Assembly: GCF_002177135.1 (NCBI RefSeq)
Contig: NZ_MWPH01000002.1
Coordinates: 1,197,255 to 1,261,254 of the forward strand
Direction: 5' to 3'
Length of the DNA: 64,000 nt
Source: Natronolimnobius baerhuensis
GTDB taxonomy: Archaea > Halobacteriota > Halobacteria > Halobacteriales > Natrialbaceae
A program made the position numbers and the translations under genes. Below the pieces are notes generated by a model, which made no database searches, was not told where the DNA came from, and was given only the letters and a program-made list of their open reading frames with translations. Shown here in pieces: positions 37,142 through 46,587 of this stretch (positions within the stretch are counted from its first letter, which is position 1; the number at the start of each line of letters is the position of its first letter).

Positions 37142-38605
37142 TCATACGAGATGGGATCGAACCGCCTGCATGTCGAGTAAGCCAGTCAGGACAGCCGTCA
37201 CGGCCCAGACGAGAACGCCAACCGTGATGACGGAAAACAGAGTCAGCCAGCCCTGAATCGAACCTGCGACAGTTGCAACCGCGACGGACATCACGAGCGT
37301 AATGAAGACGATCCCACCGCTCTGGCGGAGGATGTACAGAATCCGGAGATCGAACTCCTGATTGATGATGTAGAGGTTCGCAAGCGTATACACTGAGTGG
37401 GTTATGACCGTTGCAACGGCAGCCCCGACGACGCCATGTCGAGGGATCAATATGATATTCAACACGACGTTAGCGACGGCGGTGATTCCTTTCGCCACGG
37501 CACGCGCTCTGGCCCGGCCGAGATAGTCGAGTCCGTTGCTCGTAATGTTCGTAATCGCCAGCAACACGGCATACAGTGCAAACACCTGTAACACCGGAAC
37601 GGCCTCGAGATACTCCGCCCCGAAGACCAGTTCGACGAACGGCTCGGCGACCAGTACGAGGCCAGCTGCCGCAGGGACGTAGACCAGTAGTCCGTTCGTT
37701 AGTGCCGCTTCGTAAAGTCGTGCGGCCGTATCCGCGTTGCCCTGTTCTTTTTGCACCTCGTAGGTCGGCGACAGCGTAAAGCCAAGCGAGGCCATTGGCG
37801 CTTCGACGGACTCGATAACCTGCTTTGCAACCGTGTAGAAGCCAACAGCGGCAGGCGTCAGAAAGAACCCGATCAAAATCGTATCAACCTGCTTGTCGAG
37901 GACGTTTGCCGTACTCGTCGCCGTAATCGGAATCGAATACTCTCCGATCCGACGCCGAAGACCCGACTCGCGTGGCGCTCGAGGTGACGAGCGATAGTAG
38001 CGCCAGTAGATGATGATGCCGCCGACAGCTGCAGCGAGTCCCAGGCTCAGCGCGTAGCCAAGCAGCGCCCCGATTGCTTCGTAGCCGAGGATAACCAGTG
38101 CAACGACGAACAACAGTTTCGAACTCGCATCAATGATTTTGACGAGGGCTGCGGTTTTGATATCCTCGAATCCCTGCAGAACCTTTCGGACGAACGTCTT
38201 CAACGTCCCACAGAGGACGAACAACACACCGACGAGCAACAACGGCTCGAGGTCGGGTTCACCGGCGAGGGCTGCGATTTCGGCTGCAAACACGAACAGT
38301 CCGAGGCAGGTGATCGCGATTGTCACGAGATTCGCGAGCAAACCAAACTCGAGGATATGTGGGAGTTGCCCGCGTGCAGACGTGTTGTACTTCGCGACGT
38401 ACCGGCCGGTCGATTTGCCGAGACCGAGTTTGCTGACCATTTTTGCCGTCCCGAGAATCGAGAGGGCGAAAAAGAGCAACCCGTAGCCGTCTGGCTCGAG
38501 CAATCGGGCGAGCATGACGGTGAGGATCATGCCGGAACAAATCGCAGCGATCCGACTGACGAGTTCGATTCTGAACCGGTTTCCGAGGTCTGTCTGGAGG
38601 CTCAT
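37142..38605 (-). CDS. Oligosaccharide flippase (Wzx/MATE-like)
   Basis: The protein has 487 residues from the ATG at 38605 (MSLQTDLGNRFRIELVSRIA); an ATG at 38644 would add 13. It has about 14 membrane helices in the polysaccharide-exporter arrangement. Family segments are LLFFALSILGTAKMVSKLGL, TAAVGFYTVAKQVIESVEAP near the middle, and LVLVAEPFVELVFGAEYLEA. It should move lipid-linked oligosaccharide across the membrane. Placement among glycosyltransferases and epimerases supports this. It lies directly beyond the broken kinase gene. Confidence 0.85.
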   Translation of the reverse strand: MSLQTDLGNRFRIELVSRIAAICSGMILTVMLARLLEPDGYGLLFFALSILGTAKMVSKLGLGKSTGRYVAKYNTSARGQLPHILEFGLLANLVTIAITCLGLFVFAAEIAALAGEPDLEPLLLVGVLFVLCGTLKTFVRKVLQGFEDIKTAALVKIIDASSKLLFVVALVILGYEAIGALLGYALSLGLAAAVGGIIIYWRYYRSSPRAPRESGLRRRIGEYSIPITATSTANVLDKQVDTILIGFFLTPAAVGFYTVAKQVIESVEAPMASLGFTLSPTYEVQKEQGNADTAARLYEAALTNGLLVYVPAAAGLVLVAEPFVELVFGAEYLEAVPVLQVFALYAVLLAITNITSNGLDYLGRARARAVAKGITAVANVVLNIILIPRHGVVGAAVATVITHSVYTLANLYIINQEFDLRILYILRQSGGIVFITLVMSVAVATVAGSIQGWLTLFSVITVGVLVWAVTAVLTGLLDMQAVRSHLV

Positions 38606-38659
38606 GGTAGCTATCTCAGTGGAAATCCGCTCGAGTGACGACAACGGGGGCGAAAGCGA

Positions 38660-39502
38660 TCATCGGCTGTCTTCGAGGAGGTCAGCGAGGTCGGGATGCT
38701 CGAGGTGGGTTCTCTCGGCGGGATCGAGCGATTCGGGGCCGGTTTCACGGAGTGTATTGCGAAGGCGTTGCCACTCGGCGTGTCGAATGCCGATCCGAAC
38801 GGTGATTTCGTCCACCTCGAGGAGTTTCGAGAGCGCAAGTCGGTGATTGCCGTCATTGAAGTGCAACAGTTCGCCGTCACGTCCGATACTGAGGACGGGA
38901 TCTCGAAGCGGGAACTGATCGAGACCCTGTGCGACGAGGTCACGCTGTGAGATGTAGCCGTGGTCGTCCATGGCCGCATAGAGGCGATCAACGTGAGCAC
39001 ACTGCTCACCGAGTTCTGCCCGCGAGCCACAGCCCCACTTTCGGCCGCCGGAATCGATAGCCTCGAGTGCATCCTGATACCAGGGAGTCTCAGCCCAGTC
39101 GTGGCCCTGATCGTAGACGGCGGCGATGGACCGGTAGAACGTTCGGTCAGTGATGCGAACGCGATTTCGGTCCCAGGACCCGTCACTGACCAGTCCACGG
39201 TAGTGGTCGCGGTCGACGACAGTGTCTTCGTCGGATGCAAAGCGATAGGTGATCGCGTCGGGCGAAACAGTGAATCGTTTGTTCGGATCGGCGTCAGTGT
39301 AGCGTTCGGGTGCACGACGACGTCGGAGTTGGTGATAGCGGTTTCGGACGCTGTGCCAGCGATCCCACGTTCCTAGTGCAAGCCCCGGAGAAATTCCAAG
39401 CAAGGCGTGGTTGAACGTCGTTCGGTGGATGCCTTTCTTGATGAGACTCCAGGTTCCTTCCTCGCGCCTGACCGCCGCAGCGGTTGTGATCAGCCCCGCC
39501 AT
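38660..39502 (-). CDS. ParB-like-fold hypothetical protein of glycan clusters
   Basis: This 280-residue soluble protein has a basic N-terminus with a short hydrophobic patch (TFNHALLGISPGLALGTW) and a helical middle. The C-terminal part holds PVLSIGRDGELLHFNDGNHR followed by LALSKLLEVDEI. That pattern resembles the ParB/sulfiredoxin nuclease-like fold, in which a GxHR-type loop binds a nucleotide. Such proteins often occur in archaeal glycan clusters without an assigned role. It lies 54 bases upstream of the flippase start on the same strand. Confidence 0.7.
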   Translation of the reverse strand: MAGLITTAAAVRREEGTWSLIKKGIHRTTFNHALLGISPGLALGTWDRWHSVRNRYHQLRRRRAPERYTDADPNKRFTVSPDAITYRFASDEDTVVDRDHYRGLVSDGSWDRNRVRITDRTFYRSIAAVYDQGHDWAETPWYQDALEAIDSGGRKWGCGSRAELGEQCAHVDRLYAAMDDHGYISQRDLVAQGLDQFPLRDPVLSIGRDGELLHFNDGNHRLALSKLLEVDEITVRIGIRHAEWQRLRNTLRETGPESLDPAERTHLEHPDLADLLEDSR

Positions 39503-39770
39503 TCGTTCTCACTCATCTGCGACCAGATCATTGTCCTCCCGGTCCTCGAGACGTTCGTGGCCCCGAACGGCGATTCTGGCTCTCTCAAGTGGGTGAATCC
39601 ACGTTCGTCGATGCAGTACGGCATATCGTCTCTCGTTCGTATCGCAGTTATATTCACTAATATATGTACTGATTTTGTTGAATATATTGTGGTTTTGCTC
39701 GAGACCGTAGCGGGCGGACGACAAGCAATTGGTGGTAAGCGTCCCAACCGACCCGCTCACACGACTCGAG

Positions 39771-40709
39771 TCAGGCTGGCTGTGGCTGGCGCTCGAACTC
39801 TGCGAGCAGTTGCGCGGCTGCACGTCGAACTGCACCGTCGCTCTCGAAGCGTGGTTCCCAGCCCAGCTCAGACAGTTTCTCGATTCCGAGGCGCATCTTC
39901 GGGACGTCGCCAACCCAGCCGCGGTCACCGCCAGTGTACTCGTAGGTCGGCTCGAGACCGAGTTCGTCGCTGACGATGTCGGCGATCTGGGTGACTGAGG
40001 TCGTCGTCTGCGTCCCGAGATTGTAGGTGTTCATCGGGTCGTCAGTGGTCTCGACGACGGTGAGAAGTGCGTCGAGACAGTCTGTAATGTGCATGTAGGA
40101 TTTTTCCTGCCGACCGTTACCGAGGATCGTCAGCGTCGACGGATCGTCACGGAGTTTTTCGATGAAATCCGGAATCACGGCCCCTCGGAGTCGTGGGCCG
40201 ACGATATTCGCGAATCGGACGTTCCAGACCGTAAAATCGTGTGAGTGCGCATACGTCGAGAGCAACCCTTCGTCGGCGAGTTTGCTCGCGCCGTACAGAC
40301 TGATCGGCTCGAGTGGTGAGTAGTCCTCGGGTGTCGGTCGCGGTGCTTCGCCGTAGACGGTCGACGAAGAGGTATAGGCCAGTTCCGTCACGTCAGCCTC
40401 GTTCATGGCTTGTAAGACGGTTGCCGTCATCCGCGTGTTTCGCCGGAACTGTTCGTGTGGCGCATCGGCATCGACGGCTTTCGACGCCGCGAGGTGAAAC
40501 ACCCGGTCGATATCCGCAGTCAGGACACCCTCGAGTGCGTCCGAATCGGTGAGATCACGCTCGAAAACGGTCGCCTCGTCGGGGACCCAGTCGCGGCGAC
40601 CGGTCGAGCAGTTATCGACGACGGCGACCTCATCACCGCGCTCGAGGAGTCGGTCGGTCAGTTGTGAGCCAATGAATCCTGCACCACCAGTAACGAGAAC
40701 GCGTTCCAT
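39771..40709 (-). CDS. NAD-dependent sugar-nucleotide epimerase/dehydratase
   Basis: The protein has 312 residues from the ATG at 40709 (MERVLVTGGAGFIGSQLTDR). It is an extended-SDR enzyme with the GxxGxxG NAD site at its N-terminus, AYTSSSTVYGEA for the catalytic Ser/Thr, and the YxxxK motif in SLYGASKLADEGLL. Such enzymes epimerise UDP-sugars (UDP-glucose/galactose type) or make related sugars. It is divergent from the second epimerase gene, with a very AT-rich 145-base gap between them. Upstream in-frame residues (to 40775) look non-conserved. Confidence 0.87.
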   Translation of the reverse strand: MERVLVTGGAGFIGSQLTDRLLERGDEVAVVDNCSTGRRDWVPDEATVFERDLTDSDALEGVLTADIDRVFHLAASKAVDADAPHEQFRRNTRMTATVLQAMNEADVTELAYTSSSTVYGEAPRPTPEDYSPLEPISLYGASKLADEGLLSTYAHSHDFTVWNVRFANIVGPRLRGAVIPDFIEKLRDDPSTLTILGNGRQEKSYMHITDCLDALLTVVETTDDPMNTYNLGTQTTTSVTQIADIVSDELGLEPTYEYTGGDRGWVGDVPKMRLGIEKLSELGWEPRFESDGAVRRAAAQLLAEFERQPQPA

Positions 40710-40854
40710 TAGTTCAGACGGAACAGTGTCGAGGTAAAATATATTTCGGTCATGAATGTACAATATTAATCTCAAATAGAGTAGTTGTAGATATTTCTTT
40801 TAATATAGTAGGGTTCCAAAATATTCATATTAGTGCTATAGAATATGAAATTAG

Positions 40855-41100
40855 ATGAGTACACGAGTGCCGCTCGAGCAAATCAACTGCCCGGCGTGTC
40901 CGGAACTGGCGTATGGGACGTACAAGGGGTACGATGCGGTTGTCTGTACAGAGACTGCAGATCCCCAGATCGTGCTATGGGGGACTGGAGCTGAATTCTC
41001 AGAGCGTTCACGACAGTCAGCAGTCACCACATCATCGGAGACGAACCCACGGCCATCCACGGCGTCAACAACGGAAACAGAGGTCCATGACGACGACTGA
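40855..41100 (+). CDS. Small cysteine-containing hypothetical protein
   Basis: This 81-residue frame has a compact N-terminal part (INCPACPELAYGTYKGYDAV, then VCTETADPQIVLWG) and a Thr/Ser/Glu-rich tail. CPAC plus a later Cys could bind a metal with a partner, though a fourth ligand is missing. Its end overlaps the epimerase start by 14 bases in another frame, so the two are likely co-transcribed. I do not recognise it. The even spread of hydrophobic residues argues that the first 45 residues are a true domain. Confidence 0.45.
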   Translation: MSTRVPLEQINCPACPELAYGTYKGYDAVVCTETADPQIVLWGTGAEFSERSRQSAVTTSSETNPRPSTASTTETEVHDDD

Positions 41101-42034
41101 AATCACGGGGAAGCAAATCCTCGTTACTGGCGGTGCAGGGTTTATCGGGAGCCATCTGACACGAGCGCTCGTCGACGAAAACGACGTCCGCGTTCTCGAT
41201 GCGCTCACAACGGGATCACGCTCGAATGTCCCTGAGGAAGCCACGTTCATCGAAGGAGATATCCGAGATGAGACAGCACTCGAGCGAGCAATCGACGGCG
41301 TCGACCTGATCTTTCACGAAGCCGCACTCGTCAGCGTCACGCGATCTATCGACGAGCCAACGACTAGCCACGCGATCAACGTCAACGCAACGCTGGCGCT
41401 GCTCGAGAAAGCCAGAGACCACGACGCACGAGTCGTGCTTGCCTCGAGTGCAGCGATGTACGGCCATCCGGAGACGGTCCCAATCGACGAAACGGCACCG
41501 AAGAGGCCCACCTCGCCGTACGGCATCGACAAACACACCGTCGATCAGTATGCACGCCAGTATCACGAACAGTACGGCCTCGAGGTCGTGGCACTGCGCT
41601 ACTTCAATGTTTTCGGGCCGGGACAGGTTGCTGGCCCCTACAGCGGCGTCATTAGCGTCTTTCTCGAGCAGGCACTGGCGGGTGAGCCGATTACGGTCGA
41701 AGGCGATGGGAGCCAGACGCGGGATTTCGTCTACATCGACGACATCGTGCAGGCAAACTGCCTCGCGGGGACGACTGACGCCGTTGGCCGCGCGTTCAAC
41801 GTCGGCACTGGTGAGTCGGTCACAATTCGGGCGGTCGCCGAGCGGATACAGGAACAGACAGGAACGGATGCAGAAATCGTCCACGTCGACCCGCGTTCGG
41901 GCGATATCGAACACTCGAGGGCGGATATCTCGGCCGCCAGATCGGCGTTGGGATTCGAGCCAACGGTCTCGTTCGATGCCGGCCTCGAGCAGACACTCGA
42001 GTGGTATCGAGGCCAGCAGACACCAACGGTCTAA
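41087..42034 (+). CDS. UDP-sugar epimerase (extended SDR)
   Basis: The protein has 315 residues from the ATG at 41087 (MTTTEITGKQILVTGGAGFI). It has the NAD site GGAGFIGSHLTRALVDEN, the catalytic Ser in VVLASSAAMYGHPE, YxxxK in SPYGIDKHTVDQYARQY, and ALRYFNVFGPGQVAGPYSGV plus GDGSQTRDFVYIDDIVQA, typical of UDP-glucose/GlcNAc 4-epimerases. The first gene of the lasso-cluster plus-strand run begins only ten bases after its stop. It may therefore share a transcript with the nucleotidyltransferase, although it more naturally serves the glycan genes. Confidence 0.87.
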   Translation: MTTTEITGKQILVTGGAGFIGSHLTRALVDENDVRVLDALTTGSRSNVPEEATFIEGDIRDETALERAIDGVDLIFHEAALVSVTRSIDEPTTSHAINVNATLALLEKARDHDARVVLASSAAMYGHPETVPIDETAPKRPTSPYGIDKHTVDQYARQYHEQYGLEVVALRYFNVFGPGQVAGPYSGVISVFLEQALAGEPITVEGDGSQTRDFVYIDDIVQANCLAGTTDAVGRAFNVGTGESVTIRAVAERIQEQTGTDAEIVHVDPRSGDIEHSRADISAARSALGFEPTVSFDAGLEQTLEWYRGQQTPTV

Positions 42035-42043
42035 CAGAGTACC

Positions 42044-43369
42044 ATGGGGGACACATACTCGAAAGAAGGGGCATTCATCGTTCGCTGTCTTCAGGCGTGG
42101 CACCGCGGGACAGCCGTTCCAGCCGACGAGAGACCGGAGACAGATTCACTCGAGTGGGACCGGGTCCTCGAGTTGACGAGACGCCATTCCGTCGGCCCGC
42201 AGGTTGCGGCGGCGCTCCGTGAGACGACGGCCGCACAGGCGCTCTCCGTGGGCACCCAGGAGGCATCGACAGCGCCACCCGAGTCGACAGATACTAAGAC
42301 AGAATCGACGATAGCACCACAAACCGAGGATTCGACAGCCGTCGTAGACAGCGTTCCAGCGCATGTGTCCGAACGCCTGCGCGAGCGAAGCGCGTTCGTT
42401 GCCAGACGAAACCTCCAGCAGTTTCACGAACTCGCGTCGCTGTCGGCGACGTTTCAGGCGACGGGCATCCGCGCGATTCCCTATCGTGGGCCGGTGATGG
42501 CCCAACTCGGCTACGGCGATGTCGGCCAGCGAGAGTTCGGTGACCTAGACTTGCTCGTCGACCGCGAGGACATCCCCGTCATCAAATCGATCCTGCTCGA
42601 GCGCGGGTACGAACCGGCATACGTGCTCGACTCAACTGACGAATTAACCGTCTCACAGGAGCGGTGTTACCGCCGTCTCGGGCGCGAGTACACGTTCAAA
42701 CACACGGAGAGCGGAATCGAGGTCGAACTTCACTGGCGTGTACTCGCACGGCGGTTTCCAACCGGGTTCGACCTCGAGTCGGTGTGGGACCGACGCGAGG
42801 AACTGACCGTTGCCGGCACCTCGATGCCGGTACTATCCCCCACCGACCGACTCTTGCTGAGTTGTGTTCATGGCACGCGCCACCGCTGGGAGCGACTCCA
42901 CTGGTGGTGTGACGTCAGTCGCTGCCTCGAGAATGAGAGTCTCGACTGGGACGCAATCGTCCGACGCGCTCGAGCGCACACCTGCGAGCGGCAACTGTTG
43001 GTCGGACTGGCGGTCGTCGACTCTCTCTTTGCAGTGGGACTTCCCGACTGGATCGACCGTCTGATCGCAGACGAACCTGGACTCGAGGCGTTGTGTACGC
43101 ACGTCCACGAGCGGTTGTTCGATGAGACGACCTACTGGTTGCTCGATGAACGCCAGTATCAGGCGCGGACGCTAGATCGACGGCGGGACAAAGCCTCATT
43201 CTGGCTGTCGTGGCTGTTCGGCCCGAATCGCTCAGACGTCGAAGCGGTCGCGATTCCGTGGCCACTGACGCCACTGTATCGTCTCGTCCGACCGATCCGA
43301 CTCGCAAGCGGCGTGTTCGACCGATTCCGAACGGAGACTCACCCGGACACGGAGACCCAATGGTCCTGA
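42044..43369 (+). CDS. Lasso-cluster nucleotidyltransferase-like protein
   Basis: This 441-residue protein matches the NTP_transf_5-like family found in kinase-containing lasso-peptide clusters. After a variable lead with a Thr/Ser-rich insert (~68-105) come FHELASLSATFQATGIRAIP and YRGPVMAQLGYGDV, then the polymerase-beta-type metal motif FGDLDLLVDRED (Asp167, Asp169). GIEVELHWRVLARRFPTGFD and LSCVHGTRHRWERLHWWCDV follow. The family is thought to transfer a nucleotide, but the target in lasso pathways is not proven. The stop lies one base before the exporter start, so the two are co-expressed. It probably modifies the peptide or a partner. Confidence 0.8.
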   Translation: MGDTYSKEGAFIVRCLQAWHRGTAVPADERPETDSLEWDRVLELTRRHSVGPQVAAALRETTAAQALSVGTQEASTAPPESTDTKTESTIAPQTEDSTAVVDSVPAHVSERLRERSAFVARRNLQQFHELASLSATFQATGIRAIPYRGPVMAQLGYGDVGQREFGDLDLLVDREDIPVIKSILLERGYEPAYVLDSTDELTVSQERCYRRLGREYTFKHTESGIEVELHWRVLARRFPTGFDLESVWDRREELTVAGTSMPVLSPTDRLLLSCVHGTRHRWERLHWWCDVSRCLENESLDWDAIVRRARAHTCERQLLVGLAVVDSLFAVGLPDWIDRLIADEPGLEALCTHVHERLFDETTYWLLDERQYQARTLDRRRDKASFWLSWLFGPNRSDVEAVAIPWPLTPLYRLVRPIRLASGVFDRFRTETHPDTETQWS

Positions 43370-43370
43370 C

Positions 43371-45284
43371 ATGACCAACAGCGTGAATGCGACCGGCCGT
43401 GTCGGTGACGGCGACGATGGCAGCGACATCCCCAATACCGACGATGACACCAGTGCAGAGACGACGACCATCGAATCGAGCGAACCAACGCTTCGCGAGA
43501 AACTCGAGGCGTTGTGGACGGTCGTCGTCTTTCGGCCAGTAACAGTTGGCGTTATTCTGGCCCTCAAAGCGGTTGCAGCGGTGTTCGAGGGCGTTGGGCT
43601 GACGTTTCTCCTGCCGATCATCGAGGTTGCACAGGACGGTGGGACGCTTCGTGAGGAGGCGACGGGACCGCTTGCGTACTTCGTCGACGGCTACGAACTG
43701 CTTGGGATTACGGCCACGTTCGAAACGCTGTTGCTCGGCCTCGCTGCAGTCATGACGCTTCGATATAGCGTGAGTTTTCTCGTTGGCTGGATACAAGCGG
43801 CGCTGACACAGCAGTATATGGCCTCGCTCAGACGGGACGCCTACGAGTCACTGCTGGCTGCAGAAGTCGGCTACCTCGATCAGGCCGACGGTGACGAGAT
43901 TACCAATACGATTATCACCGAGGCTCGAACGTCAGCACGCTTGATCGGCGATATCCTCTCGGTCATCGAAAAGGGACTGTTCGCAGTCGTCTACGCGACG
44001 GTTGCACTGGTGATCTCGCCGACGTTGACCGTCCTTACGATACTCGTCCTCGGGACCGTCGTCGGAGTGAGTCGGTACGCCCTCGCACCCGGTTACGAAA
44101 TCGGCGACCGAGTCGCCACAGCGAACGAACGGATCCAGTCGCTCGTCAACGCCGGGACGCGCGGGCTATACGAGGTGAAACTGTTCACCATGCAACCGAC
44201 ACTCACTACCGAGTACGACCGCGCACACGACCGTCTCATCGAGACGTTCGTCAGACTCGAGCGGAATCAGGTTGCGTTAAGTGCGATCACGAAACTCCTC
44301 AATGCCTTCGTGATCTTTGTGCTCGTCTATCTCGCGGTTGCTCACCTGGCGCTGTCGTTTGCCGCACTTGGAGTCTTTCTGTTTGCAATGTTCCGACTCT
44401 CGCCGCTGATTAGTGGCCTCAACAACACGCTGTACTCGATTGATGGCGCGTTGCCACATCTTGTCCGCACACAGCGACTCATCGAGGCGTTCGACCAGCA
44501 CGCTGAATCCAGTGGGTCGGAACCAGCACCCACACCGACGACCACACTCGAGATGGACGATGTCACGTTCCAGTACGATCAGGACGCCGCCGGAACAGCA
44601 GTGACCGACGTCTCACTGCGCCTCGAGCGTGGCGAAACGATTGCACTGGCTGGTCCCTCTGGGGCCGGCAAATCGACGATTGTGTCGCTGCTGTCTGGAC
44701 TGTACGAGCCGGATGCGGGGACGATTCGGGCGAACGGGACGTCGATTAGCCAATTCGACCGGCACTCGTGGTACGAACGAGTGACCGTCGTCCCACAGCA
44801 ACCGTTTCTGTTTACCGGGACTGTCCGTGACAACGTTGCAATCGCCGACCCAACTGCGAGTGACGACGCCATTGCCCGTGCCTGCGAGATTAGTCAAGTG
44901 AACGCCTTTCTCGAGACGTTACCACAGGGAGTAAACACCCAACTCGGCGACGATGGTGTTCGCCTCTCAGGTGGCCAGCGACAGCGAATTGCGATTGCAA
45001 GAGCACTGCTCACTGATGCCGACATCTTGATCCTCGACGAAGCGACGAGCGAACTCGACTCGCCGACCGAGGAGGCCATTCTCGAGGGGCTCGAGGCGAC
45101 AGACCGCGAGTACGCGACGATTGTTATCGGCCACTGGCTGTCGACCGTCAGAGATGCAGACCGAATTTATACGGTTGTTGACGGCAAAATCGTCGAATCA
45201 GGGACACACGCCGAACTGATCGCTGGTGAGACACACTATGCAACACTGTATCAGCCACAGGTCGAACCGGCCCAGTCGCTGTAG
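43371..45284 (+). CDS. ABC exporter, fused permease/ATPase (lasso D-type)
   Basis: The protein has 637 residues, with an acidic lead of ~40, then a six-helix exporter domain (first helix VTVGVILALKAVAAVFEGVG; another VIFVLVYLAVAHLALSFAAL). The ATPase follows, with Walker A GPSGAGKST at 428-436, signature RLSGGQRQRIAIARALL, Walker B ILILDEATSELDSPT, and an H-loop Ile-Gly-His. Such half-transporters dimerise and pump substrate outward. In lasso clusters the D protein exports the mature peptide and gives self-protection. Its position between the nucleotidyltransferase and kinase genes matches that role. A lipid-oligosaccharide exporter is the alternative, given the glycan region next door. Confidence 0.85.
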   Translation: MTNSVNATGRVGDGDDGSDIPNTDDDTSAETTTIESSEPTLREKLEALWTVVVFRPVTVGVILALKAVAAVFEGVGLTFLLPIIEVAQDGGTLREEATGPLAYFVDGYELLGITATFETLLLGLAAVMTLRYSVSFLVGWIQAALTQQYMASLRRDAYESLLAAEVGYLDQADGDEITNTIITEARTSARLIGDILSVIEKGLFAVVYATVALVISPTLTVLTILVLGTVVGVSRYALAPGYEIGDRVATANERIQSLVNAGTRGLYEVKLFTMQPTLTTEYDRAHDRLIETFVRLERNQVALSAITKLLNAFVIFVLVYLAVAHLALSFAALGVFLFAMFRLSPLISGLNNTLYSIDGALPHLVRTQRLIEAFDQHAESSGSEPAPTPTTTLEMDDVTFQYDQDAAGTAVTDVSLRLERGETIALAGPSGAGKSTIVSLLSGLYEPDAGTIRANGTSISQFDRHSWYERVTVVPQQPFLFTGTVRDNVAIADPTASDDAIARACEISQVNAFLETLPQGVNTQLGDDGVRLSGGQRQRIAIARALLTDADILILDEATSELDSPTEEAILEGLEATDREYATIVIGHWLSTVRDADRIYTVVDGKIVESGTHAELIAGETHYATLYQPQVEPAQSL

Positions 45285-45372
45285 GCATCGCTGCTAGCCA
45301 CTCGAGACGGTGCCACTAGTATTCACATAACAAAGTCGTTACTACAAAGTACAGTGGATTCGAATACAGACT

Positions 45373-46302
45373 ATGTATCGGTACGCTGCGTACGGACTCG
45401 AGATTCAGTCGTCGATTCAGTTACCGGAGTTTCCACGGTCCGAGACCACTCAGCCGGCCGACGCGGTGTTTCGCCAGGGAGCTGTCGAACGAGTTCCGGA
45501 GTCAGTTCCCAGCGTGGGTCGCCGACGGATCGAGGCCGAACCTGGCCGCTGTCGGTTCAGCTACGATGGACTCGGTTCGTTTCTCGTCGAAGATGGGGAT
45601 CGAATCGTCTTCGACGCCGCAGCCGAACTCAAGGAAGGAGACAGTCCGCGCAAACTCATCCGTCGGCTCTTTGCCAACGAACTCATCTGTATGCTCGTCC
45701 ATCAGCGCGGAGAGTTGGTCCTCCATGCGAGTGCCGTCGCCATCAACGACGAGGCAGCGATCTTTCTCGGTCCGAAAGGGGCCGGGAAATCCACAACCGC
45801 CGTTGCGTTTCACGAGCAGGGATACCCGGTTCTCGAGGATGACCTCGTTGGAATCCGATTCGACGAGTCAGGACAGCCCGTCGTCGTCCCCGGCATCCCA
45901 CAGGTACGGCTGCTACCGGATGCAATCGACGGACTCGCACTCGAAGGAACGACTCAACCAGAACAGGAGGGAGACGCCGAGAAGCGATACAAAACCGTCG
46001 ATACCGTTCAGGAACCGAAACCGCTTACACGATGTTATTTCCTCGAGACGGGACCCGAAATCGCGTTTGAGCCAGTCCCCGCACAGAATCGAGTCCTACA
46101 GGTGATTGCACAGACGTATACTAGCGGACTGCTCGCCAAGACGGACACCGTTGCGGACAACTTCGAGTTATGTACAGCGATTGCATCGGCGTCGTCGTTC
46201 GCAACGCTCACTCGCCCACAGGACCACACACAGTTGCCTGCAGTCATCGATGCAGTTGTCGACCACATGGCACCAAGTGCGCAGAAAAACAGCATTGACT
46301 GA
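45373..46302 (+). CDS. HprK-like lasso-peptide kinase
   Basis: This 309-residue protein resembles the C-terminal kinase part of HPr kinase. Residues 1-115 include RYAAYGLEIQSSIQLPEF and a small beta region. His118 (LVLHASAVAIN) precedes Walker A GPKGAGKST at 133-141, and VLEDDLVGIRF carries the acidic metal residues. In bacterial lasso clusters of this type the kinase phosphorylates a serine of the precursor's C-terminal part. Here both precursors end ITGSI plus one residue, so a Ser is available but is not the last residue. It converges on the precursor genes. Confidence 0.85.
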   Translation: MYRYAAYGLEIQSSIQLPEFPRSETTQPADAVFRQGAVERVPESVPSVGRRRIEAEPGRCRFSYDGLGSFLVEDGDRIVFDAAAELKEGDSPRKLIRRLFANELICMLVHQRGELVLHASAVAINDEAAIFLGPKGAGKSTTAVAFHEQGYPVLEDDLVGIRFDESGQPVVVPGIPQVRLLPDAIDGLALEGTTQPEQEGDAEKRYKTVDTVQEPKPLTRCYFLETGPEIAFEPVPAQNRVLQVIAQTYTSGLLAKTDTVADNFELCTAIASASSFATLTRPQDHTQLPAVIDAVVDHMAPSAQKNSID

Positions 46303-46312
46303 CGATCCCCCA

Positions 46313-46330
46313 CCCCCTTACTGGAGGGGG
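46313..46330. terminator. GC-rich hairpin between convergent lasso units
   Basis: CCCCCT and AGGGGG pair around a six-base loop just after the kinase stop and before the minus-strand precursor stop. No T-run follows on either strand, so termination is uncertain. Confidence 0.3.
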
Positions 46331-46407
46331 AACGGCCAGCCTGCGAACTGTTTTGCATTCGTTCGGCGATTCATCGCTTCCGGCCAGCGTGGTGTCTATG
46401 GGCGCAG

Positions 46408-46566
46408 TTAGACAATCGAACCGGTGATGACCATCCCAGCATCGGCAGTCGCCTCCGTCACCGAATCTTCGCTGTCACCGATTTTATCGTTCTGGGTGAG
46501 TGTTTCGACTGTGCCGTATGCGGTCAGTGCTGGCCGTTCGTACCGTGGTGATGTGCTATCTGACAT
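46408..46566 (-). CDS. Lasso peptide precursor 1
   Basis: This 52-residue peptide carries the canonical lasso leader motif YxxPxLxxxGxxxxxT: Tyr9, Pro12, Leu14, Gly18 and Thr24 in YERPALTAYGTVETLT. Cutting after the residue following Thr24 leaves a 27-residue core beginning NDKIGDSED, with Glu8 or Asp9 as possible ring acceptor. Cutting before Gly30 leaves GDSEDSVTE..., where Gly1 could close on Glu9. The tail ends AGMVITGSIV. It is the last gene of the B1-B2-C-A2-A1 run. An AT-rich box (46590-46602) about 27 bases upstream gives it its own promoter. It is too short for many gene callers. Confidence 0.85.
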   Translation of the reverse strand: MSDSTSPRYERPALTAYGTVETLTQNDKIGDSEDSVTEATADAGMVITGSIV

Positions 46567-46587
46567 CAACTAATACATGGCCCCCAA

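Noticed and set aside
28837..42034. Possible integrated virus or plasmid
   Set aside because: Despite the tRNA-end repeats at its left side, there is no integrase, replication or capsid gene; the content is surface-glycan synthesis.
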